Positions 46,939 through 59,830 are shown, counted from the stretch's first letter. The stretch: 64,000 nt of DNA from Sipunculus nudus (GCA_026874595.1 CM049322.1:56668386-56732385), one strand, 5' to 3'. Numbers and translations: made by a program. Notes: generated from the letters alone by a model not told the origin.

Positions 46939-47346
46939 ATGAGTGACATGCTATGTCAACGTTATAATAAGCGTGAGTCAGAGCGTTTTGTCCCAGTTAG
47001 ACGTCTTATCAAGCTGGGATCCCGACACATGAAGAACAAGGAAGTAAGTTGCAATTTGTATTGTAATGTTATATCTTGTAATACTTCTAAACATTATTTT
47101 AGAAGTATACTTGTGCGAACAGAATCAATTTTCAGAATTCTTACACAAAGGTACAGGGAGAGGTTTCCTAGCGAATCGCGTGACAGTTTTATTGTATTTT
47201 GTATATTTAACAAATACACTCGAGTGATCAGTAAAAATGAGGGGGCTTTGTCTAAGCTCATCAGATTTAAGGTAAGATATCACAGACAAGGTAGGATTTT
47301 ATACACAAACATATATTGTTATATACCAAAAGCAGGCGGTGCGTAA
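46939..47346 (+). other. Longest open frame in the window (135 codons), unrecognised
   Basis: An ATG-initiated frame directly before the LINE remnant, rich in Arg, Lys, Ser and Tyr, with no motif I recognise. In the duplicate (54342 onward) the same DNA is interrupted by a stop after 76 codons and by indels. It may be chance or a decayed piece of the same retroelement or its target. A functional protein is not supported. Confidence 0.25.
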
Positions 47347-47915
47347 TCTCGGTGTGACATTGGATTGTGCCCTCACTGTGGATGATCATGTTCAATAAGT
47401 TACATTTGTTTTGTTATTACATACAGAATATGGGTCGGATACGAACAAGGGACACAGCTGAGTCGCTTGTGAATGCAATTCTTTTATTCATGGTACAGCA
47501 GAGTCAGAATTATCAAAACGCAGAAAATCCAAAATAATGCAGCTCAAGTAATCTGCGGTGGACAGTTGCGTGAACATGTGACCCCATATCCACAAGTTTT
47601 GCACTGGTTACCAGTCAGATATAGGATGCAATGCAAATTACTACCGCTGGTCCATAATGGATAATCGCCAGCTTATATTAAGGACCATTTGCAACTAAAT
47701 CACCTGATCGGTCACTACAATCAACCGGTAACAATATGTTTAAGTTTGCCAAAACCCGAACGGTCAGATATATTGTGCGGCGATTCATGCATGCAGCGGC
47801 TGAACCGCTTGCCATTTACACTCAGGACTTCCCTATCACTTCGAAAAAAAATACTAAAAATATATCTCTACACAATGGCTTATAATGTTCAGTGTTTTTT
47901 TTTATATTGTGTTTT
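47340..47915 (+). pseudogene. Non-LTR retrotransposon (LINE) reverse transcriptase, C-terminal remnant
   Basis: In shifting frames the plus strand reads RNLGVTLDCALTVDDHVQ, then RVRIIKTQKIQNNAAQVICG and HVTPYPQVLHWLPVRYRMQC, then RLNRLPFTLRTSLSLRKKIL. This is the hallmark C-terminal region of CR1/L2/Jockey-type LINE RTs (LGV-DH, IQ-QN-AA, LHWLPVRYRI, LP-IR-S-S---FKK-LK). At least one in-frame stop and several frameshifts make it dead. The N-terminal RT, endonuclease and 3' tail were not found, so it is a fragment. Confidence 0.87.
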
Positions 47916-48649
47916 ACCTGCTGGCAGTATGATAGGCATCACGGTTTTTAAGCATTTATATATATATATATATCAGTAGAAATGATTTACGGGAATATAG
48001 TCTTTCCTCCGCGGTCACACAGCGCTCTTTGTTGTGCAATGGGGCATGATATGCTAAGTTATGTGCTGAATATTAATCATTACCGTCGGTTTCGCCTCAT
48101 CGGCTCATCAGGTGATTGAGGTTCAACTAATAACGATATTTTTCTTTTTATTTTTTGGTGAGCAGATCGAGCTACACTTATAATCTGGTGATCAGTGTTT
48201 CATATTTGCATTTACCGTCATATTCAGGTTACAGGGGCAAACACGTAGCATGCACAACGGGATTAGCCTATAATCATGTACATGTGGCTTTAATCAGCTG
48301 TATCAACAGAGACTCAGTTGTTAAATTCCAATACATAAGGACCCATTAAACTCTCCTAACATAAAACCTACTTATTTGTATAAGCCTTTCATTCTAGACA
48401 TAAAAGCACTTCCAATAAAATTAATGTATTTTAAATTGAAGAGTCACACAAGTTAAAATGATAGCTATGTTCTTCCCTACTTAACTATCAAAAATCATTG
48501 TCGATAATCCTATCACATAGGCCGATTTTATTTCCATTTATCGGGTGCAAGTGTTCAAACATAAGATAAGCGGTATACAGTAATTGTTTTGACCTGATAA
48601 GCTTTTGTATATTGCATTGACCGTATGTTGGGTGATTAATTTCACTTAC

Positions 48650-48715
48650 AAAGGTTGCACATTCGGCCAGGGTATCTGACGATGGCTATACTTTGGAATA
48701 ATTCTAAAGTTTGAA
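48650..48715 (-). pseudogene. GST-mu exon 4 relic at the junction of the tandem duplication
   Basis: The minus strand reads about LELFQSIAIVRYPGRMCNLC and then GTAAG, matching the end of intact exon 4. The 5' part is unrecognisable. The downstream flank (48600-48650) matches that of the intact exon (25470-25520). It lies just before the second copy of the 41-48 kb block. Confidence 0.83.
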
Positions 48716-49353
48716 AGTCGTTATGTGTATACATACTATTTCTCCACCAGCTTGAGGTCTACCGCAAACGTTTTGCATTCATAAACATTTCATACATATT
48801 TAAAATAATAATAAAAACGTGTGTATTCAGTCATTTTAATTAAAATCCTAATAGGAAGGCATACGGTGTTTAATATAGTCCCTCGGAGGAAAGAATCCAC
48901 AATTAAGGCAAATAAGGAACAGCATAAGACTGCTTAGATCTGTTTAAGCATGTTCAGAGAATTAAGGTGCAACAAAATGTTATGGAACGTTGGGCAGTAC
49001 TTTCCGAATGTATTCTAGTAACCACTGAGAGGTTTGTTTATTAAATAGGTTCATGTTGCCTGTCAGTGACATCATATAACCCTATAATGTGACCCCTTCT
49101 GCAGTAGCTGTAATCAAATAGATAACAAATCATTCAGCCATTGCTATGATACAGTAGTTACGGATTTTATCAATCATTTGTATTGACAACTAGGTCAGCT
49201 TAGTCCTAGCAAGATGCCCTACCTTTGTATCTAAGCCAGTCAGTTAAGAGAATTTCTACATTGACTAATGATATATTCACAATCTTTTGAATACTACACT
49301 TTGAATCGTATGGCTTACAGGTTAACCCAACAATGTAATATTACTCTTTTTTA

Positions 49354-49423
49354 GTTTCTACCATGTCCGCACATGGCAGTATGTGTTTCTACCGTATCGG
49401 TAATTACTGTGCATGATGGAAAC
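49354..49423. repeat. Three-stem inverted repeat, copy B
   Basis: Paralogue of 41939-42008. Both inner stems and the loops are identical. The outer stem's right arm is CATGATGGAAAC, leaving one mismatch and one G.T pair. Confidence 0.6.
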
Positions 49424-50136
49424 CTGGCAACTCTGTATGTAACATAGAAAACAGAATAACTAAAACATTTTAAGGAGCTATTGACTTGACCAAATTGCCT
49501 ATCAAAGAAGAAGTGTGTAGCCTAAAATTATCTCCATGTGATCGTATCCTTATAATACTAACGAGTAGGGGGTACTGCTGTAATCCAGTATGAGTTAAAG
49601 GCATCCAGGGTTGTAAAAAAAGTATTTATCTACAGAAGGCCTGCAATGGTTGGTGGATAATTACCATTCTGTTCACTGCTCATCATGAGGTCAAATGCAA
49701 ACAACGACACGACGGCAACGCAATTCAAATGGACAGATAGCTATATTGTGGAAATATTTAACATATATATGAAAAGTTCTTGCTTGATTAGTGGTTATCT
49801 AACAAGCATTAGGTACTTGCAGTGAACAGAGTATAACGTGATTAAGTGAAGAAGTAAACTAAAATAAGTTAGTCAACATGATGCATCTATTGTAATTTTT
49901 TTGTAATGTTGTATCATATTTTTCAAATATGGGCACCGGGATACTGAAGAAGAGAAAGGGAATTCTTGAAAAAAAGGAAAACAAATTGGGATAATACGTC
50001 ATTTTATGACTTGGATTCTATAATAATGAATTCTTATTGTTTGATTCAATTTACAAATCAAACCACTGGCTCTTAGTTTAGGCAATCTAACAGATCAGGC
50101 TGTGGTTAGGAAAATGTTTACACACACACACATTGG

Positions 50137-50189
<53 letters not shown>

Positions 50190-50317
50190 CACTTGTGAGG
50201 CATATATATTCAAATATATTTTAAATGAGGTTTTAGAAAATCAGATTTATTTTTATTTAAATATAGAAGGTTTCGTGAAATTTCATATTCTGCAAATTTG
50301 TGAATTTTAACCAAACA

Positions 50318-50319
<2 letters not shown>

Positions 50320-50367
<48 letters not shown>
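50320..50367. repeat. (TA)n microsatellite in copy B
   Basis: Paralogue of 42919-42949. A second TA tract (50137-50186) lies just upstream; copy A has only a short tract there (42697-42711). Confidence 0.95.
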
Positions 50368-50370
<3 letters not shown>

Positions 50371-50749
50371 CGCAGAAGAAATAGACGGGCAATCTCAGCA
50401 ATGTGTATCAACCAGCATTATACTAATCTGTCAAAGCGTGGGGCAATATTTCTGGTTTAACACAACAGAAAAAAACATTATTTTACTGAAAACCAGAGAG
50501 TGAAAGCCACTTGAAAGGTAATGCTATGGTCTCGCAATTTATTTGAAAAATCGTTTGGAGAAGGTATAAGACATAGGAAATGTTTTATAAAGACAAAAGA
50601 CATAATGAAATGTATAAAACATGTGATAGGTATAAAATATTCGCGTTCTTCTACTCCAGGGTTCTTCTTCAAATGTTTGTGACACTCAATTCAAATTCAA
50701 ATTCATCCATTCAAATTCAAATTTAACATATTAAACTCAAATATTGGAT

Positions 50750-51230
50750 TCACATTGTAGCACAGCGGTTCAACTCTCATGTTTGGAGGAATTGTGCAAA
50801 AAAATAAAGAAGAAGCATGAAAGTTTTCAAAAGGATTTTTTGAGCTTATTGATTAATTTCAGATATAGGGCAAAGCTGCAAATAAATAATCTAGGCCAAA
50901 ATCCAAGATAGCGGCCAAGATAGCTGCCAGAATGTCAATAACTTGAGTTATAATGTCCCGTGAAAGCATTACAAGTACTCTAATACTATGTTTTTTTTAG
51001 ACTGTTCAATTCAATTTTTGGGGTTCCAAACCTCTCCATGTACTCATTAGTTGGTTTTTATCACGAATTTGGTAATATACAAAGTAGTCCGGCAGTTAAG
51101 CTGCATATTGGCCAATTGTGCAAAGGATAAAAAAAGAATGAAACTTTGCATGATAATGTTCAGATAAGGCCCTAGCGGAATTCACCATATTTTGGTAAAA
51201 ATCTGTTTTTGGTCATGAGAAATTCATTTA
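50750..51230 (+). repeat. Direct modules of the CCAAGATGGCC family (copy B)
   Basis: Paralogue of 43330-43850 in the second large duplicate. The first module is well preserved. The second has lost its GGCCAAGGTGGCC end (after the caccat at 51184-51189). Confidence 0.6.
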
Positions 51231-51409
51231 AAAGTTTCTGGTATGTATCTTGAGTCTGGTTTTGGTGGTATTAAAATTGTGCTACAATTGCCCTTGTTCA
51301 CCATCACATCTAACGCTAATACTTATTTATGGATTATCCTGCAGAAATTAAAATATATTTGTTAATTTTAAATATTTGAACACTATGTCACTTCCAATAT
51401 AATGAAAAG

Positions 51410-51600
51410 AACAGTCGATTGGTAAAACGCTGGGCTCCCTTCACTGGCGACCAAGTTTCTATCCCAGATGTTGCTATGAGAGCCGGTTGTTTTCTTCGTG
51501 TCCTCTGATTCCATCAACCACTTCGCCATAGAAAGTGCATTGTAGTAGTTATTATAACCAATTGTACAATCAATGTAAAATAAATTTTATTTGTTTATGA
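51410..51600 (+). mobile_element. Second tRNA-like SINE family, paralogous copy
   Basis: Same element as 44070-44240, carried by the large tandem duplication. It retains ctatcccagatgttgctatg, which is deleted in the other copy. Tail: agtgcattgtagtagttatt. Confidence 0.55.
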
Positions 51601-52829
51601 GTTAATGGGTATTTTGCCTTGAGCTGATGGTGGAGCTTCCAGCCTCTTTGCTTGTATGAAGACAGGATCAGTACATATTAAGAGGCTCACAACATTATGC
51701 CTATGTTACGCCTTCTTTTAAAATGATAGATTTAGGCCTGTTGGTAGTATCTTATTTTGAACGAGAATGAGGTTATCCATATGATAAAGATGGCATGTTG
51801 TTAGAAAGCATAACCTATCGTTAAGATATTAGAGCGAATCTCTTGGTTTATGGCACGATTTCACCATTATGCTATTGAGACATCGACGGGGCTCGTACCT
51901 TGGACATACAACCACGTCCTTATCACGAGGCGACGTTCTAACCCCGTATATGTTATCTATGTACTATGGTGATGATGCATGACAAAATCTGGACACTTGT
52001 AGACACTTGTGCAGTTTGCCGTTTACCTGAAGTGTTATTATGAAGTGTTGCTTTAAGAATACTTCTCAAAATACTTCGTTTGCTTATATAATGCACACTT
52101 TTAATAAATGTTATAATTATAAGAAATGATAAATATTTGCTTCATTTATTGAAATAACGTATATTCATGTGCACAGGATGCAAAATTGTAGATCGCACTG
52201 AACCCCGCACGTAAGATTAAAAGGACCAATAGTAAGTGAGTTGGAATAGTGGGTGTTTTACCAGAATAAAAAACGCTCTTGTCCTGCAAAATCTAAAAGA
52301 AAATATTTAGGCACAGGTTATAAAAAATTGCTAGCAATATTACAAAATAAAATATAATAAAGTGTTCTGTTCAGTAATTATATTTAGAAGTAGTCTATTC
52401 TCATTAACGTATGTTCGCTTGATGAAGCAAGTGGTATGAAATACACGTTTTCCAAGCATTCTGCAGTTGGGCATAAAACTGACATAAAGAAAATGTGCTA
52501 CCGTATAAATGTTGCCAGAACTCAGAAGCTTAAAGCACAGAAAAGTTACAATCACTAATCAAGTCGATAAAAACTTAATCCAAACTTTGTACTGAATTTA
52601 GAGGTAATCAATTTGATGAAGATAACGTGCATGTCTCGGACCTGAGGTTATATTTTTCAACCTTTTTTTGTGAACTCGACTTTCTATCCTCGGTCTTGCT
52701 ATACCATTTTCTGAGCATCCGTCCATGAAAGATCAGCTAGCTTGAACCTTACAACACCGACTCATAAATGTGGTGAATATTTCTAACAATATTGTATATC
52801 TTATAACACTATTGATATCTTATAATCCG

Positions 52830-53000
52830 GCGGCCATCTTGGCCCCCAGCTTGGATTTTGACCAAGATGGGATGTATTCCACTAAGCCCTATAATCTGAA
52901 AATTGTTAAGTATGATCTGGCCCACTATTATGCCAAGTTTCATGCTTCTTTAACTGCACATTTCTTCTCTTACCACCTGGACTATTGTAGATTATAACAT
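52830..53000 (-). repeat. Inverted module of the CCAAGATGGCC family (copy B)
   Basis: The minus strand contains ccaagctgggggccaagatg followed by gccgcc, gcttagtggaatacatccca and gcatgaaacttggcataata. Paralogue of 45430-45620; the GGCGGCCATCTTGG core is intact here. Confidence 0.6.
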
Positions 53001-53188
53001 GTTACTATTGTCATTTATATATTGCACGATCTGCTGTGTGTGATTATCGGTTGTGTCTAATACTTCCCAAAATCTAATGGTATAGAATAAAGGAATATTT
53101 ACAAAAAATACAACTTAAATAATAATAAAATAATAATCATTTATCAAATGATAAGTATAAAATGGATCGGAAGGCCTGGATCTTTTCA

Positions 53189-53191
<3 letters not shown>

Positions 53192-53282
<91 letters not shown>
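53192..53282. repeat. (TA)n microsatellite, longest in window
   Basis: About 90 bp of TA with one catacata interruption. Tyr-Ile repeat peptides read from it are artefacts of the repeat. Confidence 0.95.
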
Positions 53283-53285
<3 letters not shown>

Positions 53286-54734
53286 GCTACACGTCAAGTC
53301 ATAAGAACACTTTGTATACGTCTTATAAAAGGACCATAAAATCGGACAGACCACGTTGAACCTCCTATCAGAATTATATTAAAAAGAATCTTTCAAATAG
53401 ATAAAAGAGACAGATACCTGACAACATAGAGACAAAATAGTACCCTTCACTTTAGAGTGGCATTGTAAAATTGTCGGAGAATGGGTAGGTGTTAAACCTA
53501 ACTTCAGAGTGTTGAACCCCAAGGCGTGAGTACAATATGGAGCTTTAGGTCAGGACTCTACATTTTTTAAATGTTATCTCTGAAGAATCTCTAATTATCC
53601 TTATTTCAAGGTGAAACCTTAGGCCAGGAAGTAATTACTCTTACACCTTAGATTGAATTATATTGTCAAACAGCAGAAGGGACTTTGTTAATCTAAGCAT
53701 TAGATTAACTCTTCCACATTTTAAACTAGAGGACCTAACCAGACCAAAGACATGCTTAAAAAGGTGAGGACATTAGAATTACAAACCTCATGTATTTCAT
53801 ATACCAGGGCGCTTGAATACAATGCACATTTCCTTTAGTTTCTCCTACATAGAAGTACATCTCCGGTCTATAGTTCTTTTACTCGATTATTATCATTCCT
53901 CAGAGTCAAGGTATTAAATGTGGAGCTTCTACATTAAAGGTCGACGTTCCGAACTAATAGTCATAAGTTATAAATCAACATATAATCTCAAGTATCGTTT
54001 TCATGATGAACGATTTTGTTAGGCTGATATGACTATAAGAGCTAAAATAATGTATATAACAAGCTTTCATAAATATCCAACGAGATATTATAACCTGACC
54101 AATAACCTTTGACCTAAGACTGATTATAGAAACAACATACCCTTCAGTGCCTACAAGCCTAAAGTAAAGTATAGTTTTAAATTTTGAATGACCACACGCC
54201 AGGGATTAGAAGTGCAACCCAAATAGCTTTGAATACCATACCAATGGTCTCCTAGCGCCAATGACTCTACCTTGTTTTTGTCGAGATAAAACTACTTAGA
54301 TCGGTGGCAGTAGGAATTAAAGGTGTGTTTGTTATGTATATGTGACATGCAATGTTTATTTTACTAAGCGTGGGTTAGAACGGTTTGTTCTGTCCGAAGG
54401 TCTTATCAAGACGGGATCCCGACAAACGCAGAACAAGAAAGTAAGTTTCAATGAGTGTTGTAATATAATATCTTCTAATCCTTTTAAAAAAACTTGTTCA
54501 GAGGCATACATGTACGCCTTTAATCAATTTTCAGAGTTCGTTTACAAGGGGACATACAGAGATGTTTCCTAGCGAATCGCGTGACAGTTTTTATTGTATT
54601 TTGTATATTTAACACAAACATTCGGGTGATAAGTAAAAATGAGGGGGCTGTGTCTAAGCTCATCAGATTAAATTTAGGATATCACAGACAAGGTAGGATT
54701 TCATACACAAACATATATTGCTATATATCAAAAG

Positions 54735-55035
54735 CAGGCGATGCGTAACCTCGGTGTTACATTAGATTTTGCCCTCTCTGTGGATGATCATGTTCAAAAA
54801 GTTACATTTTTTTGCTATAACATACAGAATATCGGTCGGATACGAACATACTTAACAAGGGATACAGCTGAGTCGCTTGTAAATGCAATTCTTTTCTTCA
54901 TGGTACAGCAGAGTCAGAATTGTCGAATCTGCGGTGGACAGTTGCGTGAACATGTGACCCCATATCTACATGTATTGCACCGATAACAAATAAGATATAG
55001 AATTCAATGCAAATTACTACCGCTGGTCCATAATG
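54735..55035 (+). pseudogene. LINE reverse transcriptase remnant, duplicate copy
   Basis: Paralogue of 47340-47660. It reads MRNLGVTLDFALSVDDHVQK, then NIGRIRTYLTRDTAESLVNA in one open frame, better preserved in this part than the other copy, then CGGQLREHVTPYLHVLHR and a stop. About 30 nt encoding the KTQKIQNNAAQ segment is deleted here. The remainder of the RT end is missing because the copy stops at 55035. Confidence 0.87.
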
Positions 55036-55779
55036 GATATGAAATAAAATTAATGTATTTTAAATGGAAGCGTCACAAAAGTTAAAATGATTTTTTTTTA
55101 CCATGGCAATCAATTAAAAAAAATCTGGTCTGCCAAATGACTTTGCATCTGTATAGCGATCACACCTGACAGCCTTTGATACATTTCCTAAATTTAAAGG
55201 CAAAGAAAGCAGTCACCGTTTGAACACCGTCTGGCTATTCCTTTTTGCAGGTTTAGCAACTTTCGGAGGATCATTTTAAAACATTCTCAGTTATGAGGGA
55301 ATAGAATAATCTACGATTGTATTGACAAACAGCACTTCATTAAATTATGTTAAAGCCACCCTTTCCAATTTGGATATAAACGTATTACTGATCGAACATT
55401 GATGCATGGTATATAAGCACAGTCAATAACTAATCAAAACATTGTAATTGTATCTACGATTGCACTAACAAACAGCACTTCATTGAATTATGTCTTAACC
55501 CACCTTCAGTCAAATTCCCATTGACTGTAATCAAACACATGGTTATTCTGCGAAAAATTAGAAAGCACTTAGTGACTGCATATATCCGCCATCGTTCTGG
55601 ATCACCAGATACGGGTTAAAAACGCAGTCATGATCGTACATTGATGCCTAGTATATAAGCACAGGGAACATATAAATGAAACCCAGGAGAATTGTATTTT
55701 GCTTCAACAACCCAATGGGTGCTTATAGGTCGACTCTATCAAAAAAAGGCAAACAATGGAAATCTTGAAAGTCAACATT

Positions 55780-56025
55780 CATCATCATGTCTGTTTTTGT
55801 GTGTAACTGAAGAGCCTATTTTTTGTAACTTGCTAAAAAGAATAGTCATATGTGACACTGCAAACTTCAGGCAATTGCTATTGATGGTTTAAAGATACTC
55901 TGGTCCATATTTTATTTAAGCGTCATGAACAGGTAATATAAATAATTCAGTTTTTGTCACAGATTGCCACCTGGACAAAGTACGAAAACAGGAAGTCTCT
56001 TTAGGAACTGATTTATCAAGAAGAG
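55780..56025. repeat. SINE-free paralogue of 31.47-31.73 kb
   Basis: gtgtgtaactgaagagc, ggtttaaagatactctggtcc, cacagattgccacctggaca and taggaactgatt match 31470-31733. The sequence continues without the SINE found at 31734, so it serves as an empty-site reference. Confidence 0.6.
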
Positions 56026-57600
56026 TCCCCTACATGTATGGATTTACAAGGGATCCACCAGCCCAGTTTTTCTACGTGGCGCTGGTTGATTCCAGAATTC
56101 AGCTATGGGAGCCTTTGACTCTGGGCTCATCAAGACCATTCTTTGCGCGGTGTAAGTAAAGTGAATACGTACGTGAAAACGGATAAACTCCTGCGAGAAT
56201 CAGTTGTGAGAAGGATCCGCTTGCATACTTGTGCGCGTGTATTAGTACCAGGGACACTCTGTGTGTATCTAGAGAACAACTCCATACCACGTGAGGTCAT
56301 CAGTCATGTGACCAGGTGATTCGTCAGCACGGACTATACCCTGTGTAGTGTTTTAAAGGACTAGGTGTTTTTATTATGCATTTCTTCAGTGATTGTTGGT
56401 ATCTCACAGAGATATGTGAGTAACTTCTTCATTTTTTATTACATTTTGTTTTTTACACAAGCCTTAGCGTCTTTTTACGGACGTGTGTATGTGGCCAGGG
56501 AGTTGATTTAACTGTTTAAAAAGAATCTGGACGTTCACATCCCCAGCGGTGTGACTTGAAAACAGTGAGTGTGCATTCAGGATTGATTTACATGCTTGAG
56601 AGCTAACATCCTGTCAGGAAATTTATTTCCTGAGTAGTTGGTAAAACTTTCATACTGATTATTATTTCATACTGATTTATAACTTCTTTGCATTTTTTAA
56701 TGTTTTGTAATATATGAATTTGAAAATCAATTAAGCATATATTTTAAGTAAAGTGACATATTTACACCCATGATATGCAAATATTTAGGGCATCTTCTAA
56801 AGTTCCGGAGTAAACTTTTTGCACCATAAATGCCAGGCGTTGTTTGGCTACACTGGGTCTAACACATTTCCAAAGTTCCACACAGGAAGTGTGCTTTACC
56901 TGTGAATTAATCTGTGAGCTTATAAAAATTGAGATCGCTGTTTCACTTGAAGTAAATGTCATGGAGATAACATAATATATTAGGAGCAACTGTCATAGAA
57001 CGTTCCCCAAATTGATTGAAATGGTTCCTTATAAATAATAAAGAACTAGATAAAGCGAGGCTGGTTGGGACCTCAGTGCAAGGACTCATAAAGTGACCAA
57101 GGGCCAATTAGATCTGCAACCAAAAGCGAATGAGACTTCAGTTGGCAACATTATTCCCTTATCCTTGAGCAGCATAGGTGACGTTGCAGTATAAACGGGT
57201 TATCAGGGTTCATCACAACGCTGTCAAAAGGAATACTTCAGGGTTAGGACATTTATAGGCCAAAGTAATACCCATATGGCTGAACTGACAGAAGTTGCAA
57301 TGATATAACAAGTAAATACCTTTATAGTATATTTATAATTAATTATTACACAACTATGCATGATTTAATGTACTGAATGTCCGAAAATATTGTTTATATC
57401 AAATAATAAATTATTTCATAAAAACATATTTACATATTACAAATATGTATTTTATAAGCCGGTTTCAATTGGAAACATGCTAAAAGTTTTTTTTTCAGTA
57501 GAGACATAAAATGTGAATCAGCGATTTATTTCCGATAAAGAATGAAAATTAAAGTTTCAATACTTAATATATCTATCGGGTGTTTACACTCTCCCTCTGC
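56025..57600. other. Gene-poor interval
   Basis: Nothing recognised. 56090-56340 is somewhat GC-richer but has no supported exon. Confidence 0.5.
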
Positions 57601-58439
57601 AATTGTTTGTCGTTAAACCAAAAACAGATTAATGTGCACACCACGCGTTTTATCTTTATTAAAATAGAAATATTGATCATTAGCATTAGTATAGTTATTT
57701 TATTATATTTCTGTCTTAGTGAACACACATGTTCAAAATATGACAGAAGCATTCACTACTGTTAATAATATTCTTATATTTGTGTTACCTTGTTGCACCA
57801 TTCCTGTTAATATATATATATCAAAATAATAATTATTTTATAAATTATTTGACATTTTCATATGCTGTTTAATCTTACATGCGCGTTCTGTGAGGAAATT
57901 TCTCTGAAGAAAACCTAAGAGACTATCTAAATGTCAGCAATTCTCTCGCAGCAAGCTCTCGTCGTCCTTCAAAATTTGTTTTAGAAATGATTGCAGACGC
58001 GTGATGTTTATTCAAGATAAATAAACTGGGCGACGCTTTCCAAATTTGACGACGTGCTCGCCACACGCGTCGGGGTTATTTGGGCTAAAGAATAAAATCA
58101 TATTGGTTCAAATGCCTTTCACACGATGGCATTACATGTATCCCGGCAAAGAGCATGGTTGGGAACATTTCAAATAAGAACATGTTAGCCCTAGGAAAGT
58201 TATTTCTGTTTTGTTGAAGGACAACTGTCATATATCATTAGTAAAGGCATCCAGGGTTGTAAAATAAATATATTCAAAGGGGAGCGCGAATACCAAATAT
58301 TTGTGAATCGAACATTACTATGAGGATCATGTTTACTTAAACCGCAACGTGGCATGTCATTTTAAGAAAACAGAGACGAATGGAGAAGCAGTTCAGATCG
58401 TCTGATCTTTAAACTGTGAATACATAAATGCACCGGGGG

Positions 58440-59830
58440 CCTGATGGAAATAACCAGCACCTGGTAACCCCAACGCCAGATGCCAACGTCCAAAGGTAAT
58501 AAATATCAGCCCTGTTTCTGACTTAGTAATCCTAAAACTCTAAGCGCTCGTGGAGCTGATAAATAAGTGCCCTACTTGAACTCTATTCAGAGTCCGTAAT
58601 GACAGTATTAGCCGACTTACTTGTGGATCAGCTTTTATATAGAGTACATTTGTGACTATGAAAATATATGCTTTCAACCATTGCCGCACCATCCGAAAAA
58701 AAACAAAGCATAATTACCGTTTCTATCTTTCTGCTAAATCGATGTATGTACGAACAAAATAATTGATCAAAATAAAAGAAAAAAATGAAACATATGTATT
58801 CTGCTTAGAGTGTTCACTACATTCACTGTGGGGGCCGAACTTGTTGTGTCCTTTAGTTTTATAGGGCACCTGGATTCGTTGTCTGATTGAATGAAAGCAA
58901 CGCAAACAATATACACACTGAACTTGCATGAACGTGGTTATGTCAGAGCTGAATGATTTACCGAATCATTGTCATTTAGCGAAGCAGAAAACCAAAATGA
59001 TGTAGATAAAAAAGTCTTAAATAGTTTACATATTGTTAAATGTTAATTAGCGCAGAAAGGAATATTAATGCAGAGAAAGGTGGTTACGAGTCGATTTTGT
59101 AGAAAGACGACCCCACACTAATAAATAGTTATTTTAGCATTCCAATGCAAACCTAGTCTTTATATCACAAAATTATTATCAATTATGCATAAACTTTTAG
59201 GTTTGAATTGGAAGTTGTGAATAATAGCCTAATCTATCAGAAAAACAATAAACGCCACAAAACTACAAATTCCAAAAATTGTCTCAAGTGTCCATTCTTT
59301 TGTCCACAGATGGTTTACATAATAATAATGGTTTACTAACCACAGAAATGACAACCAGGTCCTCATCTTGGTCACTTCTGTATCATCCTACAATCACAAC
59401 AGTATGGTTGTTGTGAGAAAGGTCCAAGCTTTTACACGTCTTTTGAATAAACTTCTAATCGGCGTTAAGCAATTAAATCACCTACACAGGATTACATCCT
59501 CTATGGTTCTAGTGAGTTGGGGGTGTCTTATAAAAAGGGACCGTCACTGAACTCCTAAATAGTAGTTGGTCTTTCCGTGAATTTTCATTTCCCTCTCTTC
59601 CTAGGAAAAGGTACTTTGGGTGTCTAGTCCCAAGCAAGACAAGCGTGTCGGTGCAAATGATTCACTCATAAACATATTTTTTCTAAATTCTATGTTTAAA
59701 AAATATAGGTCCTATATAAAGGTTACAGATTGGTCGAAATTTTCCCTCAGGATACTTAAATCATTCGAAGTTATACACAATTTGTACATTTTCAGGATAA
59801 AGTATATGGAAGTATATGCTAACCACATTA
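58440..59830. repeat. Block paralogous to 37.3-38.85 kb
   Basis: Counterpart of 37300-38850. A third, shorter copy lies at 60950-61390 (gagtgcttactgcgttcact, ccttgattcattgcctgatt). No coding evidence; likely spacer DNA carried along in old duplications of the GST region. Confidence 0.7.

Larger units (their letters stand above)
41460..48470. repeat. Large direct duplication, copy A
   Basis: Colinear with 48722-55090 at an offset of about 7260 bp at the start. Shared landmarks: gtgtacacatactacttctc (41462), the ctaccatgtccgcacatgg fold, the CCAAGATGGCC-type modules, tRNA-like heads, the (TA)n tract near 45.8 kb, and the reverse-transcriptase tail at 47.34 kb. Copy A has about 750 bp (47665-48415) that copy B lacks. 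Identity by eye is about 90% with many small indels. No intact gene was recognised inside. Confidence 0.9.
48722..55090. repeat. Large direct duplication, copy B
   Basis: Second copy of the 41460-48470 block, starting immediately after a GST exon 4 relic (48650-48715). It runs to gtccataatgga near 55030, then jumps to the equivalent of 48415 (aataaaattaatgtatttta). It is followed by GST intron-like sequence (55100-55220 resembles 33195-33330), suggesting the duplicated unit lies within an old GST intron. Confidence 0.9.

Noticed and set aside
53115-53359. Open frames of alternating Tyr-Ile residues
   Set aside because: They are direct translations of a (TA)n microsatellite. The same applies at 2891-3199, 24921-25145, 34315-34533 and 50210-50401.
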